Source: Opitutales bacterium (lineage in GTDB: Bacteria; Verrucomicrobiota; Verrucomicrobiia; Opitutales; Oceanipulchritudinaceae). From it: a stretch of 64,000 bases of DNA. A program made the translations under genes and the position numbers. Positions 8,793 to 17,265 of the stretch are shown one piece after another. Location of the stretch: contig JAFGCZ010000001.1 in assembly GCA_016932335.1 (NCBI GenBank), positions 277,760 through 341,759 of the forward strand, read 5' to 3'. Position 1 is the first letter of the stretch. Each line of letters starts with the position of its first letter. Below the pieces are notes generated by a model. It saw nothing but the letters and a program-made list of their open reading frames with translations. It did no database searches and was not told where the DNA came from.

Positions 8793-9674
8793 ATGAATGA
8801 GGAAATAATATCAGAATGTTGTGAGTTGAATAAGCTAATTGTCGATTGGGTGTGTATGTCTATGCAGAAGCGTGTTGATACTTACGATTTTGCCTTTCGT
8901 GGACAATACGATGAAAAGTGGCCTTTGAGTAGTAGTTTTGCTAGAAGAGGCGAGGAATACAAGGCATTGACTGAGAAAGAATTAATTGATAACTTTGTGC
9001 GTTATTGTGTTCGAAATCAACTTGGGGCTATTCATCCGGTAACGAAGGATGGTTCTGTTGTATTCCGCTTGCCAAATGGTAAGGGCGAACATTTTGATAC
9101 CTTTGAATGGCTTGCTCTGATGCAGCATCACGGGGTTCCCACTCGCTTAGTCGATTTTACCAGGAACCCATATATTGCTTTGTTTTTCTCAATGCAAAAA
9201 CCGGATAATTGGGAGGGGCCTGAACCGAATTTTTCTTTGTATGTATTGAAGCGTGAACACAGGAAAAAATCTAACGGAACTGAGGTAGGAAATAAACTTC
9301 CAAGGGATTCAGCCGGGAATCATTTTATTTGGGAGAGAGACTCTAAGATCAACATGAACGTGTTTTTGGGAAAGTCTATCGGCTTGGATAGTTTTGTTAA
9401 GTTGGACGGTAAGTGGGAGCATCCAACTCAAAACTGGGGTTGGGATTGTCCCGCATATCAAAACGAGCGGTTAAAGCGTCAGGAAGGATTGTTTGTTTAC
9501 CAGGCTGTTATTAAATCAGAACCTGAAAACTTGGGAGCATGTATGAATGCCGATTTAACCAAGTATACCATAAGCCATAAATTACGATCTGAAATACGCG
9601 AGCTGACGCATTGTCTACGCGGAGATTATCTTTTTCCTGATTTTGCTAATTTTAAATACAATGATCTCTCGTAG
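8793..9674 (+). CDS. FRG-domain protein
   Basis: FRG domain named for its FRG motif: AFRGQ (34-38) near the N-terminus, a W-x-L-x-SSxxR stretch, then QHHGVPTRLVDFTRNP (111-126) and ALFF. The 293-residue length from the ATG at 8793 is typical; a TTG 36 bases upstream would add a hydrophobic extension and is less likely. FRG proteins are uncharacterised enzymatically, but often sit in phage-defence or mobile regions. Codon choice is more A+T-rich than in neighbouring pil genes, which may mark acquisition. No partner nuclease or toxin is nearby. Confidence 0.85.
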   Translation: MNEEIISECCELNKLIVDWVCMSMQKRVDTYDFAFRGQYDEKWPLSSSFARRGEEYKALTEKELIDNFVRYCVRNQLGAIHPVTKDGSVVFRLPNGKGEHFDTFEWLALMQHHGVPTRLVDFTRNPYIALFFSMQKPDNWEGPEPNFSLYVLKREHRKKSNGTEVGNKLPRDSAGNHFIWERDSKINMNVFLGKSIGLDSFVKLDGKWEHPTQNWGWDCPAYQNERLKRQEGLFVYQAVIKSEPENLGACMNADLTKYTISHKLRSEIRELTHCLRGDYLFPDFANFKYNDLS

Positions 9675-9716
9675 AATTTATTACAGCAGAAGGGATTAAG
9701 CGATTGGAGGGTTTTA

Positions 9717-9744
9717 TTGACTCGCCTTTTATGATCCATAAGAT
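9717..9744 (+). promoter_or_regulatory. Candidate promoter of the pilT-gspE-gspF operon
   Basis: TTGACT (9717-9722), a 16-base spacer and TAAGAT (9739-9744) lie 46 bases before the pilT ATG at 9790. Confidence 0.45.
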
Positions 9745-9789
9745 TAACGTTTTTATTACAACCTACACCCGTTATATCATTATACTGTT

Positions 9790-10890
9790 ATGGATCACGA
9801 AGAAAACGACTTGTCATGCTCTTATGAGATGAACGATCTTCTGGAGCTGATGGTTTACCAGGGCGCCAGTGACTTGCACCTTCAGGTTGGACACCCTCCG
9901 ACATTGCGCTTGCACGGCGGCATGACTCCTGTTGATGGCCCCAGTTTACGACCTTCCGATACGGAAGAACTCATGAGGGCGATTACCTCAGATGTGCATC
10001 AAGAGCACCTTAAGACACGCGGTGGAGCCGACTTCGGTTTCAGTTATTTGGATAAAGCACGTTTTCGTGTGTCTGTGCTTAAAGCCAAAGGAAACTATGG
10101 TGTTGTGCTTCGTACCATTCCAAACAAACTTTTTGGCCTTCGAGAAATCGGATTGCCGGATAAGATCAAGGAATTGCTCTGTCGCCCCCGCGGTTTGATT
10201 CTGGTTACCGGTCCGACCGGTTCCGGTAAATCCACCACACTGGCCAGTATGGTTAACTGGATCAATGAGAACCGCGAAGGTCACATCATTACGATTGAGG
10301 ACCCGATCGAATACTTCCACGACCACAAACGTTGTATTGTTACCCAGCGTGAAGTCGGAATTGACGTACCCAGCTTTGCCGAAGCCATTCGTGGTGCTTT
10401 GCGTCAGGACCCCGATGTAATTCTTGTTGGGGAAATGCGCGATCTGGAAACGATCGAAGCAGCCGTCAGTGCAGCGGAAACCGGTCACTTGGTGTTTGGC
10501 ACTCTGCACACCACCGGTTCAGCCAGAACCGTTGACCGTATTGTGGATGCCTTCCCGGCTTCGACGAAGGACCAAATCCGTACTCAGTTGGCCTCCTCCA
10601 TTGTGACCGTAATTTCCCAAGTGCTGTGCAAGCGTGTGGGCGGTGGCCGAATCGGTAGCTTTGAGATCATGACCAACACGACCTCTATCGCCGCTCTTAT
10701 CCGCGAGAACAAGACCTTCCGTATACCGTCGGAAATTCAGACGGGTTCTCAGTATGGTATGATCAGCCTGGATGCTCACCTGGCCAGCTTGGTGAACCGC
10801 AAGTTGATTCAGCCGGATGAAGCGATTGAAAAGTCACAGGATCCGGCCGCTCTTACAGCGAAATTCCGGGAATTGAATTTGATCAAATAA
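9790..10890 (+). CDS. pilT: Type IV pilus retraction ATPase PilT
   Basis: Cytoplasmic hexameric ATPase that powers pilus retraction. It has [10 protein letters not shown] (25-34), Walker [10 protein letters not shown] (141-149), the Asp box IEDPIEY, the Walker B region [14 protein letters not shown] and the His box [15 protein letters not shown]. 366 residues fits PilT/PilU; the lack of a long N-terminal domain excludes PilB. It is first in a three-gene operon with gspE and gspF relatives, which begin 9 bases downstream. Confidence 0.93.
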   Translation: MDHEENDLSCSYEMNDLLELMVYQGASDLHLQVGHPPTLRLHGGMTPVDGPSLRPSDTEELMRAITSDVHQEHLKTRGGADFGFSYLDKARFRVSVLKAKGNYGVVLRTIPNKLFGLREIGLPDKIKELLCRPRGLILVTGPTGSGKSTTLASMVNWINENREGHIITIEDPIEYFHDHKRCIVTQREVGIDVPSFAEAIRGALRQDPDVILVGEMRDLETIEAAVSAAETGHLVFGTLHTTGSARTVDRIVDAFPASTKDQIRTQLASSIVTVISQVLCKRVGGGRIGSFEIMTNTTSIAALIRENKTFRIPSEIQTGSQYGMISLDAHLASLVNRKLIQPDEAIEKSQDPAALTAKFRELNLIK

Positions 10891-10899
10891 CCTTCGGGC

Positions 10900-12063
10900 A
10901 TGAGCATTTCGCTAAAGTCACCTTCCGTTACCGTTTCCGGATTTCTGGATCAGACTTTAGAGAAATGCTACCGGCAAGGTGCCTCGGATTTGCACTTTGA
11001 ACCTTACGATAAAGGCTACCGTCTGCGTTGCAGAGTAAACGGTAGCCTTTATTCTTTGGCCCAGTTGACGACTGACTCAGCCGTTGGGGTGCTTTCCCGG
11101 ATAAAGCTTTTGGCCAAGCTGGATCCGGCCAATAATCGAACTCCGCAGGATGGTCGTTTCTCCTTTGTTTCCGAAGAGCATTCAGTTGATGTCAGGGTAT
11201 CCTCTTTGCCTCTGGTTGAAGGGGAGTCCATCACATTGCGTTTTCTGGATCCGTTGCGCATACGCTACACGTTGGACTCCTTGGGCATGCCGCTTCCGGT
11301 GCTGGATCATGTGCGGCGCACGCTGGAAACGGATTATGGGATGCTGGTTGTTTGCGGGCCTACCGGCAGCGGGAAAACCACAACACTCTATGCTTGTCTG
11401 GAGGCGCTGGAGCGCAAAAGCAGGAAAGTGCTGACGGCGGAGGATCCTGTGGAATATCGTCTGGACCACACCATACAGGTGCCTGTTTCGCCGGTGGCGG
11501 GCTTATCGTATTCGCTGATTTTGCGGGCCTTTCTGCGTCAGGATCCTGATGTGATCCTCGTTGGGGAAATTCGTGATGGGGAAACCGCGGCAACTACATT
11601 TCAGGCGGCGTTAACCGGCCACCTGGTGCTTTCCTCTCTGCATGCGGCGGATTGTGTGCAGGGCATTATTCGACTTCAAGGCTTGGGGGTGAGTTCATCG
11701 CTGGTGGCTTCCGGGCTGACTCACCTTATGTCGCAGAGGCTTGTTCGCAAACTTTGCCCGGCATGTCGGCAGGAAATCAAGCAGGCGGAGGTTCCATCTT
11801 TCAGCAGTGATTCTTTGAGATCAGCATGGAATGCGGTAGGCTGTGTCCAGTGTTTTGCATCCGGATATAGAGACCGGATTGGATTGTTTGAATCAGTGGT
11901 TTTTACCCCGGAGCTCAGAGAGGCCATTGTTGCTCAATGTACGAATGAGGAGCTGAGGCGCATTTGCTTTGGTTCGGCTTCAGGTTTAGCTTTTCGGGAT
12001 TCGGCGCGCATGCTGATTGAAGCGGGGGTAACGACTTCTGAGGAGGTGCACCGATGTCTTTAG
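10900..12063 (+). CDS. GspE/PilB-type assembly ATPase, short form
   Basis: Assembly ATPase of type II secretion or type IV pili. The 387 residues begin directly at the N2 region (GASDLHFEPYDKGYRLRCRVNG, 27-48); the usual 100-150-residue N1 domain that docks to the inner-membrane partner is missing. Walker A GPTGSGKTT is at 153-161, then [20 protein letters not shown] and TGHLVLSSLHAAD. The tetracysteine zinc motif is present (CPAC ... CVQC). The last 10 bases overlap gspF, so translation is coupled. It may extend what PilT retracts, or drive a pseudopilus. Confidence 0.88.
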   Translation: MSISLKSPSVTVSGFLDQTLEKCYRQGASDLHFEPYDKGYRLRCRVNGSLYSLAQLTTDSAVGVLSRIKLLAKLDPANNRTPQDGRFSFVSEEHSVDVRVSSLPLVEGESITLRFLDPLRIRYTLDSLGMPLPVLDHVRRTLETDYGMLVVCGPTGSGKTTTLYACLEALERKSRKVLTAEDPVEYRLDHTIQVPVSPVAGLSYSLILRAFLRQDPDVILVGEIRDGETAATTFQAALTGHLVLSSLHAADCVQGIIRLQGLGVSSSLVASGLTHLMSQRLVRKLCPACRQEIKQAEVPSFSSDSLRSAWNAVGCVQCFASGYRDRIGLFESVVFTPELREAIVAQCTNEELRRICFGSASGLAFRDSARMLIEAGVTTSEEVHRCL

Positions 12064-13133
12064 ATAGCCGTTGGGAGTCTTTTTCCCGCAAGAGAGGAAG
12101 GGGGCGAAAAGGTGAGTCTGTTGTTTTTCTATTGTCCAGATTGGGGACGCTTTTGCATGTAGGGGTGCCACTTATTGATGCATTATCTTCTATTCGGGAA
12201 CAGTTGCCGTTGGGAGATTTGCAAAAGGGCCTCTCCGGGGTAATACGTTCCATGGAAGAAGGAATTTCTTTTTCTGAAGCCCTCTGTCGATACCCTCAAT
12301 TATTCAGTCCAATCGTTATTGGAACCGTCTTTGCGGGTGAGCACAGCGGGGCTCTTCCTGAGCTTTTACTGCAGCTGGCGGAACGTCAGTCTGTTCAAAT
12401 GAGGCTTCGACGAAAATGGATGTCTACTTTTTTGTATCCGTTCTTACTGCTCGGTGCCTGTTGTTTTGTTGGCATATTCTTTTCGTTTTGGGTATTGCCG
12501 CATTTTCAAAATCTTTTTGATGAGATTTTGCCTGGTCGGGAATTGCCTGTTTTTTCGCGGTGTATTTTTGCAACAAGCCGCTATGTAATGATTGTGTGTC
12601 CATTGTTGTTGACCCTTCTGTTGCTGATTTTGAGAAACTCACTCAAACCGAAGTTGAGAACAGGCAGGTGGAGCTCCTTGCTGCATGTAATTCCAGGGAT
12701 TAGTGAATTGTTTGGACTGAATGCGTTGGGGCTTTTTTTTAGCAATTTATCTATGTTGATAAGGGCGGGGAACCCCTTGCAGTCTGCATTCTCAGTGGCC
12801 ATGGATTCCGTGGCGTTTCCTCCGTTTGTATCAGTACTGGAAAATGCTCGTACAGGGTTAAGTCAGGGGAGCACGCTTAGTGCAGTGTTGGAAGAGTCTC
12901 GTTTATTGAATACCATGGAGTTGAGCTTGATTCAAAACGGTGAGCAGAGCGGTCGAGTTGAATTTACCGCAGAGGCCTTGGCGGAACAGTTTCGCATTCA
13001 GGAAGAGGAAATGCTGCAGCGCTTCAGCACGCTCTTGGAGCCGTCTTTGATTTTTCTTTTGGCAGCCTATATCGCTGTCCTGGTTTTGGCGGTTGTTATT
13101 CCTTTAAGTCAGGCAATGCAAATGATGCTCTGA
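12054..13133 (+). CDS. GspF/PilC-type inner-membrane platform protein
   Basis: Inner-membrane platform protein of pilus or type II secretion systems, 359 residues with the duplicated T2SSF domain. The first copy begins LSRLGTLLHVGVPLIDALSSI and the second LGLFFSNLSMLIRAGNPLQSA. There are three membrane segments: about 124-150, 175-200 and at the C-terminus (LIFLLAAYIAVLVLAVVIPL). Its start overlaps gspE by 10 bases. The stop overlaps the ATG of a 46-codon ORF as TGATG. No pilin is adjacent; an orphan prepilin is at 42753. Confidence 0.9.
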   Translation: MSLDSRWESFSRKRGRGRKGESVVFLLSRLGTLLHVGVPLIDALSSIREQLPLGDLQKGLSGVIRSMEEGISFSEALCRYPQLFSPIVIGTVFAGEHSGALPELLLQLAERQSVQMRLRRKWMSTFLYPFLLLGACCFVGIFFSFWVLPHFQNLFDEILPGRELPVFSRCIFATSRYVMIVCPLLLTLLLLILRNSLKPKLRTGRWSSLLHVIPGISELFGLNALGLFFSNLSMLIRAGNPLQSAFSVAMDSVAFPPFVSVLENARTGLSQGSTLSAVLEESRLLNTMELSLIQNGEQSGRVEFTAEALAEQFRIQEEEMLQRFSTLLEPSLIFLLAAYIAVLVLAVVIPLSQAMQMML

Positions 13134-13273
13134 TGCTGCTTGTTTTTTTTGAGGAAAATGCTTACGCTCGCCCTTTTGGGCGGAGGTTCGCGTTCTATCT
13201 CGAAGTTCAGCCGCATGGGAATAAGGGGAATGGAGTGATCTATTCCGGTCAGTATACTGCAGAATACGATTAG
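13133..13273 (+). CDS. Small ORF coupled to gspF, 46 residues
   Basis: The ATG overlaps the gspF stop as TGATG, and the frame runs 46 codons to TAG at 13271. The product begins MLLVFFEENAYARPFG and ends GQYTAEYD: a short hydrophobic start, a basic middle and an acidic end. I recognise no family. The overlap suggests coupled translation as a fourth gene of the pilus operon, but it is short enough to be chance. It ends 10 bases before the asparaginase-like gene. Confidence 0.4.
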   Translation: MLLVFFEENAYARPFGRRFAFYLEVQPHGNKGNGVIYSGQYTAEYD

Positions 13274-13283
13274 AGCTTAATTA

Positions 13284-13766
13284 ATGGATATTAAAATTAT
13301 AACAACCGGAGGAACCATAGATAAGGTTTACTTTGACCAACTGAGCGAGTTTCAGGTGGGAGCGCCTCAAATTGGAGAAGTACTCAAGCATATCCATGCC
13401 AGTTTTGAGTTCGAAGTCCTTCAACTGATGCGCAAGGATAGCTTGGATATGGTGGAGGAGGATCGCCTCTTGATTAAGAAGGCTGTCGCTGGGGCTCCGG
13501 AGAAACGTATCCTGATTACTCACGGCACGGATACGATGGCGGAAACAGCCGTTATGCTGAGTGATATTAAGGATAAGGTAATTGTCCTGACCGGTAGCCT
13601 GATTCCCGCCCGTTTCAGGGAGACCGATGCAACTTTTAATATTGGATTTGCCCTTGCCGCAGTACAAATGCTGTCGGACGGCATCTATATTGCTATGAAC
13701 GGCCAGGTCTTTCCGGCCGGAAAAGTGAAGAAAAACCGGGAACTTGCCCGCTTCGAACCCGCATAA
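13284..13766 (+). CDS. Single-domain asparaginase-like protein
   Basis: 160 residues matching only the N-terminal domain of type I/II L-asparaginases: TTGGTID (7-13) with the catalytic Thr, and ITHGTDTMAETA with the second Thr and Asp, then VLTGSLIPAR. Full enzymes have about 330 residues and a C-terminal domain that completes the site, so this may be non-catalytic or have another substrate. Short proteins of this kind exist as intact genes in several phyla, so it is not read as a fragment. It starts 10 bases after the 46-codon ORF. Confidence 0.75.
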   Translation: MDIKIITTGGTIDKVYFDQLSEFQVGAPQIGEVLKHIHASFEFEVLQLMRKDSLDMVEEDRLLIKKAVAGAPEKRILITHGTDTMAETAVMLSDIKDKVIVLTGSLIPARFRETDATFNIGFALAAVQMLSDGIYIAMNGQVFPAGKVKKNRELARFEPA

Positions 13767-13776
13767 AACTACCCCT

Positions 13777-14565
13777 ATGAAGAAACTACCCTTGGCTGCC
13801 TATGCCTGCATGGCCGGCTTGTTTTTCTGTTCTCAAACGGCTCTTCTTGAGGGCAAAGAGGATATCCCTCTTGTTCAATATTCCACATTGGATGCTTTGC
13901 TGGCAGGGCATTACGATGGGGTTATTTCTCTGGAGTCTTTGAGGAGTCAGGGAAATCATGGCATTGGAACTTTTGATGCACTGGATGGTGAGATGGTGCT
14001 TTACGATGGGGTGGTATATCAGGTCCGCGCGGATGGAACGGTGAGCGTGCCTGAGGGGAGCGAGACGTCTCCTTTTGCCTCGGTTAATGAGTTTGTGCCC
14101 GATATGGTTTTCAACCTGAAAGGAATCGATTCGTTTAATGACTTGAAAGCCGTGCTGGATGAAAAGCTTGGCAATGTGAATTGCTTCTATGCCATCGAAG
14201 TGAAAGGAACGTTTTCTTATGTGCATACGCGCAGTGTTCCCGCTCAGGAAAAACCGTACAAGCCCTTGGCGGATGTCGTCCTGAAACAGCCTGAATTTAC
14301 TTTTGAAAATACCGGAGGCATTATCCTTGGGTATCGCTGCCCGGATTTAGTCAAAGGAATTAATGTTCCCGGTTACCATCTGCATTTTTTAAACGACACT
14401 CACGATGGAGGAGGGCACCTGTTGGACCTTTCTTTTGATGATGTGGAAGTCAGTGTGCAGCAGCTCAATAGTTTTCACCTGAATCTTCCCGACACTGAGG
14501 CATTTGCCCATGAATCATTTAGCGGGGATACCGAAGAAGAAACCCGGATTGTAGAAGGGCAATAA
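13777..14565 (+). CDS. budA: Alpha-acetolactate decarboxylase, exported
   Basis: Converts 2-acetolactate to acetoin. From the ATG at 13777 (10 bases after the previous stop) the protein is 262 residues. Residues 1-22 look like a signal peptide (KK, then LAAYACMAGLFFC). The mature part has LLAGHYDG, GIGTFDALDGEM and GYxLHFLNDTHDGGGHLLD, which supplies the zinc-binding His residues. An in-frame start at 13744 would lie inside the previous gene. No acetolactate synthase is in the window. The signal peptide implies a periplasmic or secreted enzyme, as in some Gram-positives. Confidence 0.88.
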   Translation: MKKLPLAAYACMAGLFFCSQTALLEGKEDIPLVQYSTLDALLAGHYDGVISLESLRSQGNHGIGTFDALDGEMVLYDGVVYQVRADGTVSVPEGSETSPFASVNEFVPDMVFNLKGIDSFNDLKAVLDEKLGNVNCFYAIEVKGTFSYVHTRSVPAQEKPYKPLADVVLKQPEFTFENTGGIILGYRCPDLVKGINVPGYHLHFLNDTHDGGGHLLDLSFDDVEVSVQQLNSFHLNLPDTEAFAHESFSGDTEEETRIVEGQ

Positions 14566-14618
14566 ACTGCGACCTCTTTTATCTTGCCTCAGATCTTTTT
14601 TGAATCAGAAAAAACATC

Positions 14619-16166
14619 ATGGAAAAACTCGCCTTAATTTCAGTCTTTTATAAAGACGGAGTCTTGGATTTTGCCACCGAGTTGGTTAAGAAACATGGAT
14701 ATCGTATCCTTTCAACCGGTGGTACTGCTGCCATGCTGAAGGATGCCGGTTTACCTGTTACCGATGTCAGCGATCACACTGGCTTCCCCGAAATGATGGA
14801 AGGGCGTGTGAAGACGCTGCATCCTAAGGTCCACGGAGGGTTGCTTTGCCGCCGCGATAAGCAAGAGCATTTGGACCAGGCCAAGGCCAATGGTATTGAG
14901 CTGATCGATCTTGTTGTGGTGAACCTTTATCCTTTTGAAGAAACCGTCGCTCGCCCCGGCGTAACGTGGGACGAAGCCATTGAAAAGATTGATATTGGCG
15001 GGCCTTCCATGCTGCGCAGCGCGGCCAAAAACCACGACTCCGTAACAGTCGTTTGCGATTCGGCCGATTACAGCCGTGTGCTGGAGGCGATGGATGCCGG
15101 TGATGATGCTTTACTGGAGCTTCGTCGTAAGCTTGCGTTAAAGGTTTTCCAGCGCACTAGTGCTTATGATGGTGCTATTGCCCAATGGCTGAACGGCCAG
15201 TTGACGGAACCTTCCGAGGATACTTTTGGTCTTCCTGAAATGCTGCAGATTTCTGCGCCCAAGGCTCAGACATTGCGCTATGGAGAGAATCCTCACCAGC
15301 GTGCAGCTCTTTACGGGCGTTTCCACGAGTGTTATGAGCAGTTGCAGGGGAAGGAGCTCTCCTTTAATAATATCATCGATATTACCGCTGCTACTCATCT
15401 GATCGGAGAATTTCGCAAGCCAACGGTGGCCATTCTCAAGCACACCAATCCCTGCGGTGTAGCCAGTGCTGACGATCTCGTTACGGCTTGGGACCAGGCC
15501 TTTGAGACGGATAAACAGGCCCCCTATGGTGGTATCATCATCGTAAACAACACGGTAACCGGTGCCTTGGCCGAGCGCATCCGCGAGATTTTCTGCGAAA
15601 TCATCATTGCTCCGTCATTTGATGAAGCCGCATTGAGCCAGTTCTCCAAACGCAAAAATCTTCGTCTAATGATAAGCAAAGCTCCTTTGGCTCAGGATGA
15701 TTTTCAGGATCTGCGTTCTGTAGTGGGTGGTTATCTGTTGCAGGACCGTGATACCAAGATGGTTTCCCTGCGCAATTGTCAGGTGGTTACCAAACGCCAG
15801 CCGACTGAAGCCGAATGGGCCGCAATGGAGTTTGGTTGGAAGGTCGTTAAGCATGTAAAGAGCAATGCTATTGTTTATGCTTCAGCGGAAAGAACGCTGG
15901 GTATCGGCGCCGGGCAGATGTCCCGTGTGGACAGCTCTCAGATCGCCGTATGGAAGTCTGGTCAGGCTGGCCTGGCTCTTGAAGGATCTGTTGTGGCCTC
16001 CGATGCATTCTTCCCCTTCCCGGACGGATTGCTGGCTGCTGCCGATGCCGGTGCAACCGCCGCAGTTCAGCCAGGTGGTTCTGTTCGCGATGAGGACGTC
16101 ATTAAAGCTGCAGACGAGCGCAACATGACGATGGTCTTTACCGGAGTGCGCCATTTCCGCCATTGA
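14619..16166 (+). CDS. purH: Bifunctional AICAR formyltransferase / IMP cyclohydrolase
   Basis: Carries out the last two steps of IMP synthesis. The 515 residues have an N-terminal methylglyoxal-synthase-like IMP cyclohydrolase domain (STGGTAAML at 31-39, [17 protein letters not shown], then GGLL), and a C-terminal AICAR transformylase domain with RYGENPHQ and the catalytic KHTNPCG, ending in [10 protein letters not shown]. Length and motif order are normal. It is monocistronic with a strong hairpin after the stop. purD and glyA at 43.6-46.8 kb serve the same pathway. Confidence 0.97.
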   Translation: MEKLALISVFYKDGVLDFATELVKKHGYRILSTGGTAAMLKDAGLPVTDVSDHTGFPEMMEGRVKTLHPKVHGGLLCRRDKQEHLDQAKANGIELIDLVVVNLYPFEETVARPGVTWDEAIEKIDIGGPSMLRSAAKNHDSVTVVCDSADYSRVLEAMDAGDDALLELRRKLALKVFQRTSAYDGAIAQWLNGQLTEPSEDTFGLPEMLQISAPKAQTLRYGENPHQRAALYGRFHECYEQLQGKELSFNNIIDITAATHLIGEFRKPTVAILKHTNPCGVASADDLVTAWDQAFETDKQAPYGGIIIVNNTVTGALAERIREIFCEIIIAPSFDEAALSQFSKRKNLRLMISKAPLAQDDFQDLRSVVGGYLLQDRDTKMVSLRNCQVVTKRQPTEAEWAAMEFGWKVVKHVKSNAIVYASAERTLGIGAGQMSRVDSSQIAVWKSGQAGLALEGSVVASDAFFPFPDGLLAAADAGATAAVQPGGSVRDEDVIKAADERNMTMVFTGVRHFRH

Positions 16167-16190
16167 TTCACGTATCAGTTTAAAGCAATA

Positions 16191-16222
16191 AAAAATCCCG
16201 ATTCATACGAATCGGGATTTTT
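16191..16222. terminator. Bidirectional terminator after purH
   Basis: A nearly perfect inverted repeat AAAAATCCCGATTC ... GAATCGGGATTTTT flanks a short loop. It has T-runs on both strands and separates purH from the convergent coiled-coil gene. Confidence 0.9.
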
Positions 16223-16247
16223 GTTGGAAATATGAATAAGGGTTGGA

Positions 16248-16907
16248 TCAATCAGCCTGAGCGAATAGATAAACTTCTTCAAACTCGAGCTCGCTGCGGG
16301 TTGACTGGTATTGAGCGAGAGCTTCCATCGCCTTGTTGCGGCGTTGGAGGTCTTCTCTGGAAAGGCGTGTGTCACCATCTTCGTTGCTGACCACATAGTC
16401 GGCAATAATGTCCATCGAGGCGAGCAACTGCTGGTGCTCTTTCAGCTGATGCGAGATGAGTTCCAGATTCTTGTCCTTCTGGGTAGACTTCTCTTGGGCA
16501 TCACTCAGGGCCAGGCTTGTGTACTTCAGTTCGTTGCGGACGTTATCCAATGTGCGGGCCAACATGGTCAGTTGTTCGCGCATGGCGGCTTCCTCTTTCA
16601 GCTTATTGTTGTACTTGGCGATCATTGTCTGGTAATCCTGATGCAATGAATTGAGAGAGCGGGCCAATTCTATTTGGTTTGCCTGGGCTGTGGCCAGGTC
16701 GGTGTTCAGGGCCTCAACATTTTCCCGCATTACTGTGGAAAATTCCTTAAACTGCTGATCCATACGACTGTTCTGCTGTCTTGTCTCCTGTACGATGTGG
16801 TTAGCCCAGGAGCTTGTCTGATAAGAGAGCACTGCCGTGCAGATGATGGCTACTGTTCCCAGTGTTGCCGGTAGGGTCTTGGTTAAGAGTTTCTGTTTTA
16901 CCTCCAT
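16248..16907 (-). CDS. Membrane-anchored coiled-coil protein of unknown function
   Basis: 219 residues. A basic N-terminus is followed by one hydrophobic segment (about 13-30), which could be an uncleaved anchor. Residues 35-185 are almost continuous heptad-like sequence rich in Gln, Glu, Leu and Lys, predicted as a long coiled coil. The end (SRSELEFEEVYLF) is acidic. I do not recognise a family. It stands alone, convergent with purH and divergent from the M20 peptidase, with an A+T-rich spacer upstream. Confidence 0.65.
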   Translation of the reverse strand: MEVKQKLLTKTLPATLGTVAIICTAVLSYQTSSWANHIVQETRQQNSRMDQQFKEFSTVMRENVEALNTDLATAQANQIELARSLNSLHQDYQTMIAKYNNKLKEEAAMREQLTMLARTLDNVRNELKYTSLALSDAQEKSTQKDKNLELISHQLKEHQQLLASMDIIADYVVSNEDGDTRLSREDLQRRNKAMEALAQYQSTRSELEFEEVYLFAQAD

Positions 16908-17265
16908 GATACGGCGCGATTTAGGGTGATTAGAGAAGATTAACTAAAAGAGCATAAGAAAATAACTTCTTATTTTGATAAGATTTTTATTTTGTTTTGC
17001 AAGTTAATTAAAAAATTATGTAAAAATTTATTCACAATCGCCTTCTGCTAATAATGTTTGTATTGTTAATAAGCGACTTAACTCTCTATATGTCAATATA
17101 ATAGAATTGAATTTATGAATTTGTATTACTTAAGTATTTTTTAAAAAACGAGCCTGAAATTGTAAAACATCTAACGTGTTTTACTTATGTCGCACTTTTC
17201 AGGGCTCTGTTAAAGATCTTTTCTTCATCCTTGAATTGCGCTCGGGACTGTATTATTTCTTCAAC
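16908..17265. other. A+T-rich divergent intergenic region with nested palindrome
   Basis: About 358 bases with no convincing gene. An open frame runs from 17176 into the peptidase gene but lacks protein-like character before the ATG at 17266. The region is very A+T-rich near 16930-17140. It contains a nested inverted repeat at 17150-17207. Promoters for both flanking genes must lie here, but I cannot place them confidently. Confidence 0.5.
17150..17207. repeat. Nested inverted repeat upstream of the M20 peptidase
   Basis: The inner arms GTAAAACA (17162-17169) and TGTTTTAC (17177-17184) lie within outer arms GAGCCTGAAA (17150-17159) and TTTCAGGGCTC (17197-17207, one bulged base). It could form an RNA hairpin in the peptidase leader, or be a regulator site. 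Confidence 0.5.
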
